DNA from: Pseudomonadota bacterium | Lineage (GTDB): Bacteria > Pseudomonadota > Gammaproteobacteria > JAKAQQ01 | Length of the DNA stretch: 64,000 bases | Direction: 5' to 3' | NCBI GenBank assembly: GCA_021785265.1 | Contig: JAJYFY010000002.1 | Location: forward strand, 1 to 64,000 | Shown here: piece after piece, positions 9,477 to 18,411 of the stretch | How the letters are laid out: every line of letters starts with the position of its first letter | Position numbering within the stretch: the first letter of the stretch is position 1 | Program-made: the position numbers and the translations under genes | Notes under the pieces: generated by a model | The model's database searches: none | What the model was told of the DNA's origin: nothing | What the model saw: only the letters and a program-made list of their open reading frames with translations

Positions 9477-10429
9477 GGATTGAGGACTGCAGCCAGCGGG
9501 ATCCGGGCGACGACTTCGGAGAGCCTCCCCTTCTCTGCGAAAGATTTGAGGAGCGTACTTCGGCGAAGATGGGAGGCCAAATGGATGACCACCCCCCCGG
9601 CCAAGTAAATCCCGCCTTCCGGCATAAACAGCAATGCCGCATTCCCGGCAAATGCACCCAGCAAATCGAGGAACTTTGCCACTGCCCGAACCGCATCCGC
9701 ATCTCCCCCATCCTCGGCCCGCCGACTCACTTCGGCCGGTTCACAACCCGGTCCCGTCTCATCGCTCTGCGCCAATCCCCTCTGCAGACGGTAGAAAGCA
9801 TAAAGAAGACTCAGACCGGAACCGGAAATCAAGCGTTCATAGCCGACCCGACCCTCGAAGACCCTCCGGGCATAACGCCAGACCTCGGCATCCTCGTCCG
9901 ATCGAGGAGCAAAATCGATGTGACCTCCCTCCGACGGCCAAGCGTCGAGCAGGTGTGAGGCTCCGGATCGTGGAATCCCGAAACCCAAACCCAAACCAGT
10001 ACCGGCCCCCAGGACTACACGCATGCCGGTCGGATTGGGAATCTCTCGATTCAAACGACAAAAATCCTTTTCACCGAGTTCCTGAATTCCAAACACGGCC
10101 GCAACAAAATCGTTGATGAGGAGGACCTTGGGGATTCCCAGTTTCTTGGACAAGATTGACTGATCCATCCTCCAAGGCAAGTTAGTGAACCGGCCCTGCC
10201 CTTGACGAAGCGGAGCCGCCACTGACAAGGCGGCTGCTCGAACCGGGGTACCTTCGGATTCCAGAAAATGGGCCAGCAGCGCCTCCAGCGACTCGTAATC
10301 GGGACTTCGCAACTCCCCCTGACGAACCCTTCGGGGACCCTCCGGATGTGCTTCGAAAAGCTCCAATATGGCCTTGGTGCCGCCAATATCACCGGCCAGC
10401 AGTAAAGGGTATACCGACTGGGTTTTCAA
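9398..10429 (-). CDS. glk: Glucokinase (Glk/ROK-related, bacterial ATP type)
   Basis: 343 residues from the proposed TTG. It phosphorylates glucose to glucose-6-phosphate, feeding the pentose phosphate and glycogen genes nearby. The phosphate-binding motif LLAGDIGGTKA is near the N-terminus. INDFVAA, the adenosine-binding GAGTGLGLGF and the SEGGHIDFAPR segment follow in bacterial glucokinase order. The start is a TTG at 10427-10429, with an AAGGGGGA ribosome-binding sequence immediately upstream. A further in-frame TTG at 10456 lacks one. The 3' end overlaps glgA convergently. Confidence 0.9.
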   Translation of the reverse strand: MKTQSVYPLLLAGDIGGTKAILELFEAHPEGPRRVRQGELRSPDYESLEALLAHFLESEGTPVRAAALSVAAPLRQGQGRFTNLPWRMDQSILSKKLGIPKVLLINDFVAAVFGIQELGEKDFCRLNREIPNPTGMRVVLGAGTGLGLGFGIPRSGASHLLDAWPSEGGHIDFAPRSDEDAEVWRYARRVFEGRVGYERLISGSGLSLLYAFYRLQRGLAQSDETGPGCEPAEVSRRAEDGGDADAVRAVAKFLDLLGAFAGNAALLFMPEGGIYLAGGVVIHLASHLRRSTLLKSFAEKGRLSEVVARIPLAAVLNPQLELFGARLCVEQLVRFRRRSVARP

Positions 10430-10576
10430 GAATCCCCCTTGGCCGTCTCGGCACAAATCCCATCGTTCTTGGCTTCATTTTACCAATTCCTGACCGTCTG
10501 CCCCGACCGTTCTACACGTATCCAGGATACCGGTAATTCAAGATAAGATAAGAGGACAATCCTCCAAATACACCCC

Positions 10577-11323
10577 GTGCAGAACTTCCGACTCATTGTC
10601 TACAACATGCGATACGCCACAGGGACGGGTGCAGCCTTCAACCTGCCGATGCCGGGCGCGGGGTACCTGAGGGACACACAGGTCCGGTTTCGCCGACTCT
10701 GCCGATACCTGGGTTCCCTCAATCCGGATATCCTGGCCTTAGTCGAGGTCGACTCTGGATCGCTGCGCAGTGGCCGGATCAACCAAGCAGAAGCCATTGC
10801 TGAAGCATTGGGCAGTCACGGAGCACGCTGGGAATGCAAGTACGCGCCTCGTTCGCTCCTGACCCGCCTACCGGTCATCAGGAAACAGGCCAACGCATTT
10901 ATCACCCGAGGAGGCCTCGGCCAGGTTCACTTCCATTATTTTGAAACGGGCGTCAAGCGACTCCTGATCGAGCTTGAGTTCGAGGGGGTCCGAGTTTTCC
11001 TGGTCCATCTCTCGCTCAAGTATCGCCATCGTCACTATCAATTATCCGACCTCTATGATCTCGTGAAAGCCAGTACAAAACCGGTCGTCGTCGCTGGTGA
11101 TTTCAACACCCTCTGGGGAGATTACGAAATTAAACTCTTCTCGGCCGCCACCCATCTGACGACGGCCAATGCCACCGGCGAACCCACTTACCCAAGCCTA
11201 CGCCCGCGCAAGCAGCTCGACTTTATCCTCGCCAGCCCCGAGATCGAGATCCGCAATTTCAGGATCCCACGTGTCCGCTACTCCGACCATTTGCCACTGA
11301 TCTGTGATTGTCGCCTTCATTGA
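10577..11323 (+). CDS. Endonuclease/exonuclease/phosphatase (EEP) family protein
   Basis: 248 residues, GTG start. The fold signatures of the DNase I/EEP superfamily are visible in order: an asparagine in VYNMRYA, the metal-binding glutamate in LALVEVD, the histidine of VHLSL, GDFNT (general base aspartate and asparagine), and the terminal SDHLPL with the catalytic Asp-His pair. No signal peptide is visible, so a cytosolic enzyme is likely. The substrate (nucleic acid, phospholipid or inositol phosphate) cannot be told from motifs. It stands alone between glk and the FadB-type gene. Confidence 0.85.
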   Translation: MQNFRLIVYNMRYATGTGAAFNLPMPGAGYLRDTQVRFRRLCRYLGSLNPDILALVEVDSGSLRSGRINQAEAIAEALGSHGARWECKYAPRSLLTRLPVIRKQANAFITRGGLGQVHFHYFETGVKRLLIELEFEGVRVFLVHLSLKYRHRHYQLSDLYDLVKASTKPVVVAGDFNTLWGDYEIKLFSAATHLTTANATGEPTYPSLRPRKQLDFILASPEIEIRNFRIPRVRYSDHLPLICDCRLH

Positions 11324-11429
11324 GTCAGTGACCACGACACGACAGCACGAACCCAGGAGCCAGGTCTGACCAGACCCATTCAGACGGCCCACCACTTGCG
11401 ACCCCGATCCCGGGTCGGCTGGACCGGGC

Positions 11430-11435
11430 TATAAT
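11430..11435 (+). promoter_or_regulatory. Consensus -10 element (TATAAT) before the FadB-type gene
   Basis: A perfect TATAAT sits in the context GGGCTATAATGG. It overlaps an ATG at 11434 that is in frame with the downstream gene, which argues that translation starts at the later ATG (11467). A run of four G lies about 8 bases before that later start and can serve as ribosome-binding site. No good -35 is visible at 16-18 bp spacing. Confidence 0.5.
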
Positions 11436-11466
11436 GGTCAGACGATCAAAAAATGGGGTCAACCCA

Positions 11467-13500
11467 ATGGTTTCGCATTGGTCATATGAAATCGACAAAG
11501 ACCAGTTGGCTTGGCTCGCGATTGACCATCCGGATAGCGGGACCAACACGCTCTCGCAGGCAGTCGTTACCGAGCTGGGCGTACAGATTCACGAAATCGC
11601 CGCGACCTCACCTCGTGGTCTGATTATTTACTCAAAAAAGAAAAACGGATTTATCGCAGGCGCTGACATCAAGGAGTTTACGACGCTCAAGAATGCCGAC
11701 GAGGCGTTGAACCTTATCCGCAATGGCCAGAAAATTCTTTCCCAGATCGAAAACCTCCCTTTCCCAACCCTCGCACTGATTCACGGCTTTTGCATGGGGG
11801 GTGGCCTGGAGTTGGCCTTGTCGTGCCGTTACCGGGTGATTGTCAAGGGGGCAAAACTTGGACTCCCGGAAATCAAGCTAGGGATCCATCCAGGATTCGG
11901 GGGAACGGTGCGGAGCGTCCGACTCATCGGTCCCTCTGCCGCCTTACCGATGATACTGCGCGGAAATCCGGTTCAGTCAGCCCAGGCGCTCAAAATCGGT
12001 CTAGCCGACCGGATGGTCAATGACTTGGAGCAAGGCCGGAACGAAGCCCGCTTACTTTTGCTTGAAACCCCGCCAGTTCACCGACCCGGGTATGGCGCCA
12101 GCCTTCTCAACCTCCCGCTGCTGCGACCCTGGGTGGCCCGACGCCTGCGTGAGAAAATCAAGAAACATGCACGACCTGATTTCTATCCAGCACCCTACGC
12201 GGTCATTTCCCTGTGGGAACGCTTTGGTTCCACAGCAACTCCGGCACACTACGAGGCCGAAGCGCATTCGATCGCGAACCTCATGGATTCTGCCACGGCA
12301 CGCAACCTGGTCAGAGTTTTCCTTCTACAGGACAAGCTCAAAGCACTGGGCAAGCGTTCCGACCTCGAGGTCCGACATGTGCACGTGATCGGTGCCGGAG
12401 TCATGGGTGGTGATATAGCGGCGTGGTGCGCTCTTCGGGGCTGCCGGGTTTCGCTCGAGGACCGAGAGGCCCGTTTTGTGGAACCTGCCCTGGCTCGTGC
12501 GCGGAAACTGTTCGAGCGTCAACTCCAGGACCCCCGCCAGGTGGCGGAAGCCACCGCACGTCTCCAGATGGATATTGGGGGGCGCTCCATTGCGGAAGCC
12601 GACGTGGTCATCGAAGCCATCTTTGAAAACCTTGAGGCCAAGAAAAAACTCTACACGGCAATCGAAGGACGGCTCAAGCCCCTGGCTGTTCTGGCAACCA
12701 ATACATCCAGCATTCGCCTCGAAAAACTGAGTGCCGATCTTGAAAATCCCGGAAGACTGGTGGGCATCCATTTTTTCAATCCCGTCGCCAAAATGCCGCT
12801 CGTGGAGATCGTACACAGTCCGGGGACGGATTCTGCCGTCACGGCACGGGCCTTAAGCTTTGTCCGCCACATTGACCGACTCCCCGTACCGGTGAGGAGC
12901 ACGCCTGGTTTTCTCGTGAATCGGGTTCTCATGCCCTACCTCTTGGAAGCCGTTCTGGCCAGCATGGAGGGGGTTCCCTTCGAGGCCATCGATCAGGCTG
13001 CACTGGACTTCGGCATGCCGATGGGACCGGTCGAACTGGCGGACACGGTCGGCCTCGACGTGGCCCTTTCAGTCGCTGGGATTTTTTCAGAGGAGCTGGG
13101 GAAACCGGTTCCGGAACTGCTCCAAACCAAGGTCAAAGCCGGTCAGCTCGGGAAAAAAACCGGTCAGGGTTTTTACCGGTACCGGGATGGGAAAGCCAAC
13201 AAGGACCCCTCCCGGGCCCGCCTCGGCAATACCGATCTCATGGACCGACTTCTTTTACCACTACTCAATGAAGTGATCGCCTGCCGTCGCGAACAAGTGG
13301 TCGCCGACGATGACCTGATCGATGCCGGGGTCATCTTTGGCACCGGCTTTGCACCGTTCCGGGGTGGACCGCTCCGTTACATCCGGGAAACCGGAGCCCC
13401 GTCGATTTACGACCGTCTCCGGCACTTTGAGGACCGGCTGGGTGAGCGCTTCAAGCCGGACTCCGGCTGGACGGACCTCCTTCCCCCATCGACTCGCTAG
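11467..13500 (+). CDS. fadB: Enoyl-CoA hydratase / 3-hydroxyacyl-CoA dehydrogenase (FadB/FadJ-type multifunctional protein)
   Basis: 677 residues. The N-terminal crotonase domain keeps the oxyanion-hole segment GADIKEF and both catalytic glutamates (GGGLELAL and GLPEIKLGIHPGFGG). The dehydrogenase half starts at VHVIGAGVMGGDIA. It keeps the catalytic histidine in GIHFFNPVAKMPLVEIV and the TPGFLVNR and DFGMPMGPVELADTVGLD segments. It therefore carries hydration and NAD-dependent oxidation of fatty acyl-CoA. No thiolase (FadA) gene is adjacent; a thioesterase follows 36 bp later. An alternative ATG at 11434 overlaps a TATAAT and is less likely. Confidence 0.93.
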   Translation: MVSHWSYEIDKDQLAWLAIDHPDSGTNTLSQAVVTELGVQIHEIAATSPRGLIIYSKKKNGFIAGADIKEFTTLKNADEALNLIRNGQKILSQIENLPFPTLALIHGFCMGGGLELALSCRYRVIVKGAKLGLPEIKLGIHPGFGGTVRSVRLIGPSAALPMILRGNPVQSAQALKIGLADRMVNDLEQGRNEARLLLLETPPVHRPGYGASLLNLPLLRPWVARRLREKIKKHARPDFYPAPYAVISLWERFGSTATPAHYEAEAHSIANLMDSATARNLVRVFLLQDKLKALGKRSDLEVRHVHVIGAGVMGGDIAAWCALRGCRVSLEDREARFVEPALARARKLFERQLQDPRQVAEATARLQMDIGGRSIAEADVVIEAIFENLEAKKKLYTAIEGRLKPLAVLATNTSSIRLEKLSADLENPGRLVGIHFFNPVAKMPLVEIVHSPGTDSAVTARALSFVRHIDRLPVPVRSTPGFLVNRVLMPYLLEAVLASMEGVPFEAIDQAALDFGMPMGPVELADTVGLDVALSVAGIFSEELGKPVPELLQTKVKAGQLGKKTGQGFYRYRDGKANKDPSRARLGNTDLMDRLLLPLLNEVIACRREQVVADDDLIDAGVIFGTGFAPFRGGPLRYIRETGAPSIYDRLRHFEDRLGERFKPDSGWTDLLPPSTR

Positions 13501-13536
13501 TTTTCCATCACTCCATGTGACTCAAAGGGCTGACGG

Positions 13537-13938
13537 ATGCATTTTACCTCTCCACCGCATGACCGGGCTGCTACGGTCTCCACACTGGCAATGCCGAAAG
13601 ATACCAACGGAGTCGGAGACATCTTTGGGGGCTGGCTCATGTCTCATGCAGACATTGCCGGAGCCATTCTTGCCTACCGCATCGCGGGCGGACGGGTGGT
13701 CACGGTGGCCGTTAACGAGTTTATCTTCCTGAGGCCGGTCTACGTGGGGGATGTAGTCAGCTTTTATACCGATCGGTCACGGATTGGCCGCACGTCAGTC
13801 ACCATCGACGTCTCAGTTTTCGTAGAGCGACCCATCGATCTTGGCGAAATCGAGAGCCACCTCGTTTCCACGGCACAGCTCACCTATGTCCATATTGATG
13901 GCAATCAGCGACCGGCACCCATCGAAACTCGCCCCTGA
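13537..13938 (+). CDS. Acyl-CoA thioesterase, YciA-like hotdog protein
   Basis: 133 residues. A single hotdog domain closely follows the YciA pattern: TLAMPKDTNGVGDIFGGWLMS with the catalytic aspartate region, IAGAILA, and the FLRPVYVGDVV strand-turn. It hydrolyses acyl-CoA to free acid and CoA in the cytosol. It sits 36 bp after the FadB-type gene and is probably co-transcribed, suggesting a role in CoA recycling or product release. It ends 22 bp from the convergent radA stop. The chain-length preference is not visible. Confidence 0.9.
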   Translation: MHFTSPPHDRAATVSTLAMPKDTNGVGDIFGGWLMSHADIAGAILAYRIAGGRVVTVAVNEFIFLRPVYVGDVVSFYTDRSRIGRTSVTIDVSVFVERPIDLGEIESHLVSTAQLTYVHIDGNQRPAPIETRP

Positions 13939-13960
13939 CCGAGAAAGCCGGATGGGTCCT

Positions 13961-15370
13961 CTAATCCCGGGAAGCAGGTCGGGAATCCGAGTCTGACCGA
14001 AACTGCGGATCCCCAGCCAATACCGAAATACACGCGGCAAAGGTTTCGACCGCCCGAAATCCACCATGCGAAGCCCGGCCTGAGCGGGGCAAGTTTCCTT
14101 TAGGGACCAATGCCTTTCGAAAACCGTGTTTCCATGCTTCCTGAAGCCTTTCCTCTCCCCCAAAAACCGGTCGAATTTCACCGTTCAGACCCACTTCGCC
14201 GAAGGCCACAAGATCCCGTGGCAAAGGCTGGTTGACCAAGTTCGACCAGACCGCGAGAAGCAGGGGGAGGTCAATGGCCGTCTCGGAAACCCGTAAGCCC
14301 CCGGCGATATTGACAAACACATCGCGACCGCTGACCGAATGACCACTATGGCGGTTAAAGATAGCCAGTAACAGGACCAGACGCTGCGAGTCCGACCCGA
14401 CCGTAATCCGTCGGGGAGGGACAATCGGGGTCTCGTCGACCAAGGCCTGAACCTCGACCAAGAGGGGACGATTGCCTTCACGAATCACCGCCACGACACT
14501 CCCGCTGACCGACTCCAGGCGGTTCGAAAGGAAGATGGCGGATGGATTGCGGACCTCCCGCAATCCCGCATCCGTCATGACAAACACACCCAGTTCATTC
14601 GCTGATCCAAACCGGTTTTTCACAGAACGGATCAGGCGGTAGCGGCTTCCCGCATCGTTTTCGAAATAAAGGACGGTATCCACGAGGTGTTCCAGAACCC
14701 GTGGGCCTGCGATAGCACCCTCCTTGGTCACATGGCCGATGATAAACAGGCAGATTCCGGTCTTTTTAGCCAGCCGGACAAGCGCTGCGGTGGATTCTCG
14801 TAACTGCGTCGCGGAACCGGGAGGAGATTCTGTCAGATCGCTATAAATGGTTTGAATCGAGTCGATCACGGCGAGACGCGGACGGGCCTGCTCGAGCAGG
14901 GGAAGAATGGTTTCAAGATGCGTTTCTGCAACCAGAAAAAGCTGCTCGCCCTTGAGACCGAGACGCTGGCTCCGAGCAGCCACCTGTTCGGGTGATTCTT
15001 CGCCGCTGACATAGACCACAGGCTCATCCTGGGCAAGAAGGGCGGCCGCCTGGAGCACCAGCGTCGACTTTCCGATTCCGGGATCACCTCCCACCAGTAC
15101 GACGGAGCCAGTCACCATTCCGCCTCCCAGTACCCGATCCAGTTCCGGTATGCCCGAGCTTCTACGGGCCTGATGTTCACCGGTAATCTCATGAAGGGTC
15201 AGAAGACGAGAAGGCTCAGTGGGCCGGGCCTTCCCGGATCGACGGGTCGGCATGACACTTTGTCTCTCGGTCAGCGTATTCCAGGCTCCACAGGCCGGAC
15301 AACGCCCGGTCCAGCGAGGAGCTTCTGCTCCGCAGGCATCACAGCGGTAGGGTGCAACGGTTCGTGGCAT
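13961..15370 (-). CDS. radA: DNA repair / branch-migration protein RadA (Sms)
   Basis: 469 residues. It is a RecA-related helicase that helps process recombination intermediates. The domains in order are a C4 zinc finger (CDACGAEAPRW...CPACGAWN), a RecA-like ATPase with Walker A GGDPGIGKSTL, the family hallmark SVKNRFGSANELGVF, and a C-terminal Lon-like domain (VNIAGGLRVSETAIDLPLL). The start was placed at the ATG giving the usual ~8 residues before the zinc finger, with AGGA just upstream. A second ATG two codons earlier is equally possible. It overlaps the end of alr by ~32 bp. Confidence 0.94.
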   Translation of the reverse strand: MPRTVAPYRCDACGAEAPRWTGRCPACGAWNTLTERQSVMPTRRSGKARPTEPSRLLTLHEITGEHQARRSSGIPELDRVLGGGMVTGSVVLVGGDPGIGKSTLVLQAAALLAQDEPVVYVSGEESPEQVAARSQRLGLKGEQLFLVAETHLETILPLLEQARPRLAVIDSIQTIYSDLTESPPGSATQLRESTAALVRLAKKTGICLFIIGHVTKEGAIAGPRVLEHLVDTVLYFENDAGSRYRLIRSVKNRFGSANELGVFVMTDAGLREVRNPSAIFLSNRLESVSGSVVAVIREGNRPLLVEVQALVDETPIVPPRRITVGSDSQRLVLLLAIFNRHSGHSVSGRDVFVNIAGGLRVSETAIDLPLLLAVWSNLVNQPLPRDLVAFGEVGLNGEIRPVFGGEERLQEAWKHGFRKALVPKGNLPRSGRASHGGFRAVETFAACISVLAGDPQFRSDSDSRPASRD

Positions 15371-16490
15371 AGCCATCCTGTGTCTCTGAGACCCGCGATC
15401 CCCGCCATTCATGGCGAACCCTTTGGGCCACCCCGCACAAGAGTTCATAGGGAATGGTACTGGCACAGCGCGCGACTTGCTCGACAGGCAATCCTTTTCC
15501 CCACAGCACAACCGGCGTTCCCACGGGTTGCGGTTCTGATCCGAGGTCAACGGCAATCATGTCCATGGAGACCCGCCCGATCAGTGGGTAAATCCTCTCC
15601 CCTACCCGAACCGGGGTACCCCCAGGGGCGTGATAAGGATAGCCATCCCCGTAACCCGCGGCGGCGATCCCAATCCAGCCGTCCCGTCGGACCTGCCAGG
15701 TCGCCCCATATCCCACCGTATCTCCCCGCTTGACGGGTTTGACCGCCATCAGTGCTGTAGCTAGGGTCATCACGGGTTCAAGCCCGAGTGCCTCTGCCGA
15801 GACAGTCTCCAGTGGTGAGACCCCGAACAGCATCAGACCAGGCCTGATCCAGTCGGCGGCAGCTCCCGGATAATTCAGGACGGCTGCTGAATTGGCCAGG
15901 CTCCGGTGGCCGGGAAACCCTCTGGTCACTTCGTCAAACCGGTCGATCTGAACCCGGGTCATCGGGTTGTCCGTCCGGTCCGCCATGGCCAGATGGGTCA
16001 TGAGGCCCGGCGGTTCTCGACTGAGTGAAAGCAGACGGGGGTATACGGACTGAACATCGGAGGGAGGGAAACCCAATCGGTTCATACCTGTATCGATCTT
16101 CAGCCAGAGGCGGGGCCAATCCGTGATCTCCCGAACTGCCTCCAGATGCTCAAGTACCGACTCTGCATGAACCACGAGCTCGAGCTCGGCTTGCCTAGCC
16201 TGGAACACCTCCTCACGGCTGAATACTCCTTCCAGAATCATCACACTCGTCCGGATCCCCCCTTCACGCAGGCAAAGTCCCTCCTCCAGAGAAGACACTG
16301 CAAAACCCTCCACACCACCGGAGAGGGCACGTGCCACCGGTAAAAGTCCATGGCCATAACCGTTTGCCTTGATGACCGCCCAGATACGGGATTGCGGAGC
16401 CCGATTCCGGACCACGCTTAGATTATGGCGCAAGGCCCCAAAGTCGATTCGGGCACAGGTTGGTCGGCTCACGGAGCCCAGGCTGCACAA
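15339..16490 (-). CDS. alr: Alanine racemase (PLP-dependent)
   Basis: 383 residues. It interconverts L- and D-alanine for peptidoglycan. The PLP-lysine is in AVIKANGYGHG. WLKIDTGMNRLGF and the catalytic tyrosine segment TVGYGATW follow, and GRVSMDMIAVDLG marks the C-terminal beta domain. The TTG start lacks a clear ribosome-binding site; a GTG six codons in is an alternative. It lies 18 bp after dnaB, the usual gammaproteobacterial dnaB-alr neighbourhood, and its tail overlaps radA. Confidence 0.94.
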   Translation of the reverse strand: MCSLGSVSRPTCARIDFGALRHNLSVVRNRAPQSRIWAVIKANGYGHGLLPVARALSGGVEGFAVSSLEEGLCLREGGIRTSVMILEGVFSREEVFQARQAELELVVHAESVLEHLEAVREITDWPRLWLKIDTGMNRLGFPPSDVQSVYPRLLSLSREPPGLMTHLAMADRTDNPMTRVQIDRFDEVTRGFPGHRSLANSAAVLNYPGAAADWIRPGLMLFGVSPLETVSAEALGLEPVMTLATALMAVKPVKRGDTVGYGATWQVRRDGWIGIAAAGYGDGYPYHAPGGTPVRVGERIYPLIGRVSMDMIAVDLGSEPQPVGTPVVLWGKGLPVEQVARCASTIPYELLCGVAQRVRHEWRGSRVSETQDGYATNRCTLPL

Positions 16491-16508
16491 AGCGAAAAGC
16501 CGGGTATC

Positions 16509-17882
16509 TCACCCATACCGTGACTCATCCGCCAGGTTTTCAAAACGGGTATACGGAGCGAGAAAAGCCAAACGGATCTCACCGATAGGACCGTTCCGGT
16601 GTTTTCCAATGATGACCTCGGCGACTCCCTGATCCGTTGATTCCCGGTTATACATTTCATCTCTGTAGATGAAGGCGATGAGGTCTGCATCCTGCTCGAT
16701 GGTTCCGGAATCCCGGAGATCCGACATCACCGGACGTTTGTTGGGGCGCTGTTCTAGGTTACGGTTGAGCTGCGAAATAGCAATCACCGGGATATTCAGC
16801 TCCCGGGCCAGTGACTTGAGATCCCGCGAGATCTCGGAAATTTCCATGGTCCGATTCTCGATAACTCGGGCGGTCTGCATCAGCTGGAGATAATCCACAA
16901 TGACAAGACCCAATCCATGCCGGTGCTTGAGTCGTCTGGCCCGGGCACGGACTTCTGTCGGTGTGAGGCCGGGCATGTCGTCGATAAACAGGGGGATTCC
17001 TGTCAACAACTGTACTGTTGCCGTGAGTCTGGGCCAATCGTTTTCCTCGAGGCGACCCGTCCGGAGATGAGACTGGTCCACACGGCCCAGTGAAGAGAGA
17101 AAGCGGAACACCAACTGTTCCGCTGACATTTCCATGCTGAAGATCGCGGTAGGAACCTGATATTTGATGGCCGCGTGTTCAGCAATATTCAACGCGAAAC
17201 TGGTTTTCCCGCTTGAAGGACGACCGGCCACGACAATCAGATCTCCATTCTGGAGACCCGACGTCATGCGATCGAACTCTGAAAGACCCGTGGCAACTCC
17301 GGTAATAGGCTGCTTAGAATGATACAGGGTGTCGATCCGGTCGATTGTCCGGTTGATCACCTGAGGCAAATCAACAAAGGTGTCCCGCCCACGAAACCGT
17401 TCGTCTGAGAGGCGAAAGATGCGTGACTCCGCATGATCCAGAACTTCCACAAGACTCCGTCCCTCCGGACGCATGGCCTGTTCTGTGATCTCGCTGCCCG
17501 CACGGATTAACTGTCGAAGCAAGGACTGTTCACGAATGATGGTGGCATAAGCCAAGGTATTGGCAGCGGTTGGGGTATCGTGGAGCAGTTGAACCAGATA
17601 AGCGGTTCCACCGGCCTCGTCCAGCCGACCGGTTTGGGACAGGTGGTCCGTAAGGGTCACCAGATCAACCGGTTTCCGCGCCTGGAAAAGCGCCAGCATT
17701 GCCTCAAACAGGGTCCGGTGGTCGTTCCGGTAAAAATCTTCGGATCGAACGATATCCGAAACTTCGGGCCACATCGTGTTGTCGAGGATCAGCCCCCCGA
17801 GAAATGCCTGTTCCGCTTCGTCCGAGTGTGGGGGTCCTTGGATCAGAAGCCCGGCAGATTCATGCGGGCGGTCGAGACTCAT
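16509..17882 (-). CDS. dnaB: Replicative DNA helicase DnaB
   Basis: 457 residues. It is the hexameric replication-fork helicase. The N-terminal primase-interacting domain (SDEAEQAFLGGLILDN) is followed by the RecA-like core. Walker A is GRPSSGKT (residues 220-227), Walker B-like IVDYLQLM and the DnaB motif AISQLNRNLEQR with SDLRDSGTIEQDAD complete it. No intein is present. It is 9 bp downstream of rplI and 18 bp upstream of alr. Confidence 0.97.
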   Translation of the reverse strand: MSLDRPHESAGLLIQGPPHSDEAEQAFLGGLILDNTMWPEVSDIVRSEDFYRNDHRTLFEAMLALFQARKPVDLVTLTDHLSQTGRLDEAGGTAYLVQLLHDTPTAANTLAYATIIREQSLLRQLIRAGSEITEQAMRPEGRSLVEVLDHAESRIFRLSDERFRGRDTFVDLPQVINRTIDRIDTLYHSKQPITGVATGLSEFDRMTSGLQNGDLIVVAGRPSSGKTSFALNIAEHAAIKYQVPTAIFSMEMSAEQLVFRFLSSLGRVDQSHLRTGRLEENDWPRLTATVQLLTGIPLFIDDMPGLTPTEVRARARRLKHRHGLGLVIVDYLQLMQTARVIENRTMEISEISRDLKSLARELNIPVIAISQLNRNLEQRPNKRPVMSDLRDSGTIEQDADLIAFIYRDEMYNRESTDQGVAEVIIGKHRNGPIGEIRLAFLAPYTRFENLADESRYG

Positions 17883-17891
17883 GGACGCCGA

Positions 17892-18344
17892 CTAGGCTTC
17901 GGATTCGACTCGGAGAATGAGGTTGGCTTCCACATCGGTATGCAGGTGGATCGTCAGCTCTTCGTCCCCAAGTTCGCGGACTGGACCATTCGGCATCCGG
18001 ACATGACGACGTTCCAACTGGATACCCAGGATTTCCCGGATCTGTTCAACCACATCCTGGGGTCCAATGGATCCGAACAGACGTCCTTCAGGTCCCGCCT
18101 TGACCCGGATCACAAGAACCTGTCCCTGCAATTTTTCGAGGGAGGTCTTGGCCTCTTCAAGCAGACGATGGGCTTCGGCTTCCAGTTCAGCCCGGCGCTC
18201 TTCAATTTTGCGAATGTTCTCGGGCGTTAGCGGCAGTGCTTTCCGTTGCGGAATCAAAAAATTCCGGGCATAGCCGGGTCGCACGTTGACCTGCTCGCCG
18301 ATGTCACCCAGATTCTCAACCTTTTCAAGCAACACGATCTGCAT
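17892..18344 (-). CDS. rplI: 50S ribosomal protein L9
   Basis: 150 residues, normal length. The N-terminal rRNA-binding domain starts MQIVLLEKVENLG and contains VRPGYARNFLIP. It is joined by the long charged helix of L9 to the C-terminal globular domain (RLFGSIGPQDVVEQI). The ATG at 18344 is preceded by AGGAAAG; an in-frame upstream start is rejected because it would add residues not found in L9. It lies between the DUF2232-like membrane gene and dnaB. Confidence 0.97.
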   Translation of the reverse strand: MQIVLLEKVENLGDIGEQVNVRPGYARNFLIPQRKALPLTPENIRKIEERRAELEAEAHRLLEEAKTSLEKLQGQVLVIRVKAGPEGRLFGSIGPQDVVEQIREILGIQLERRHVRMPNGPVRELGDEELTIHLHTDVEANLILRVESEA

Positions 18345-18411
18345 GGCACTTTCCTCAAAAACCAAAAAAACGGGCAGATGATTCCTGCTGACTCACCACG
18401 GGATCACCGGC

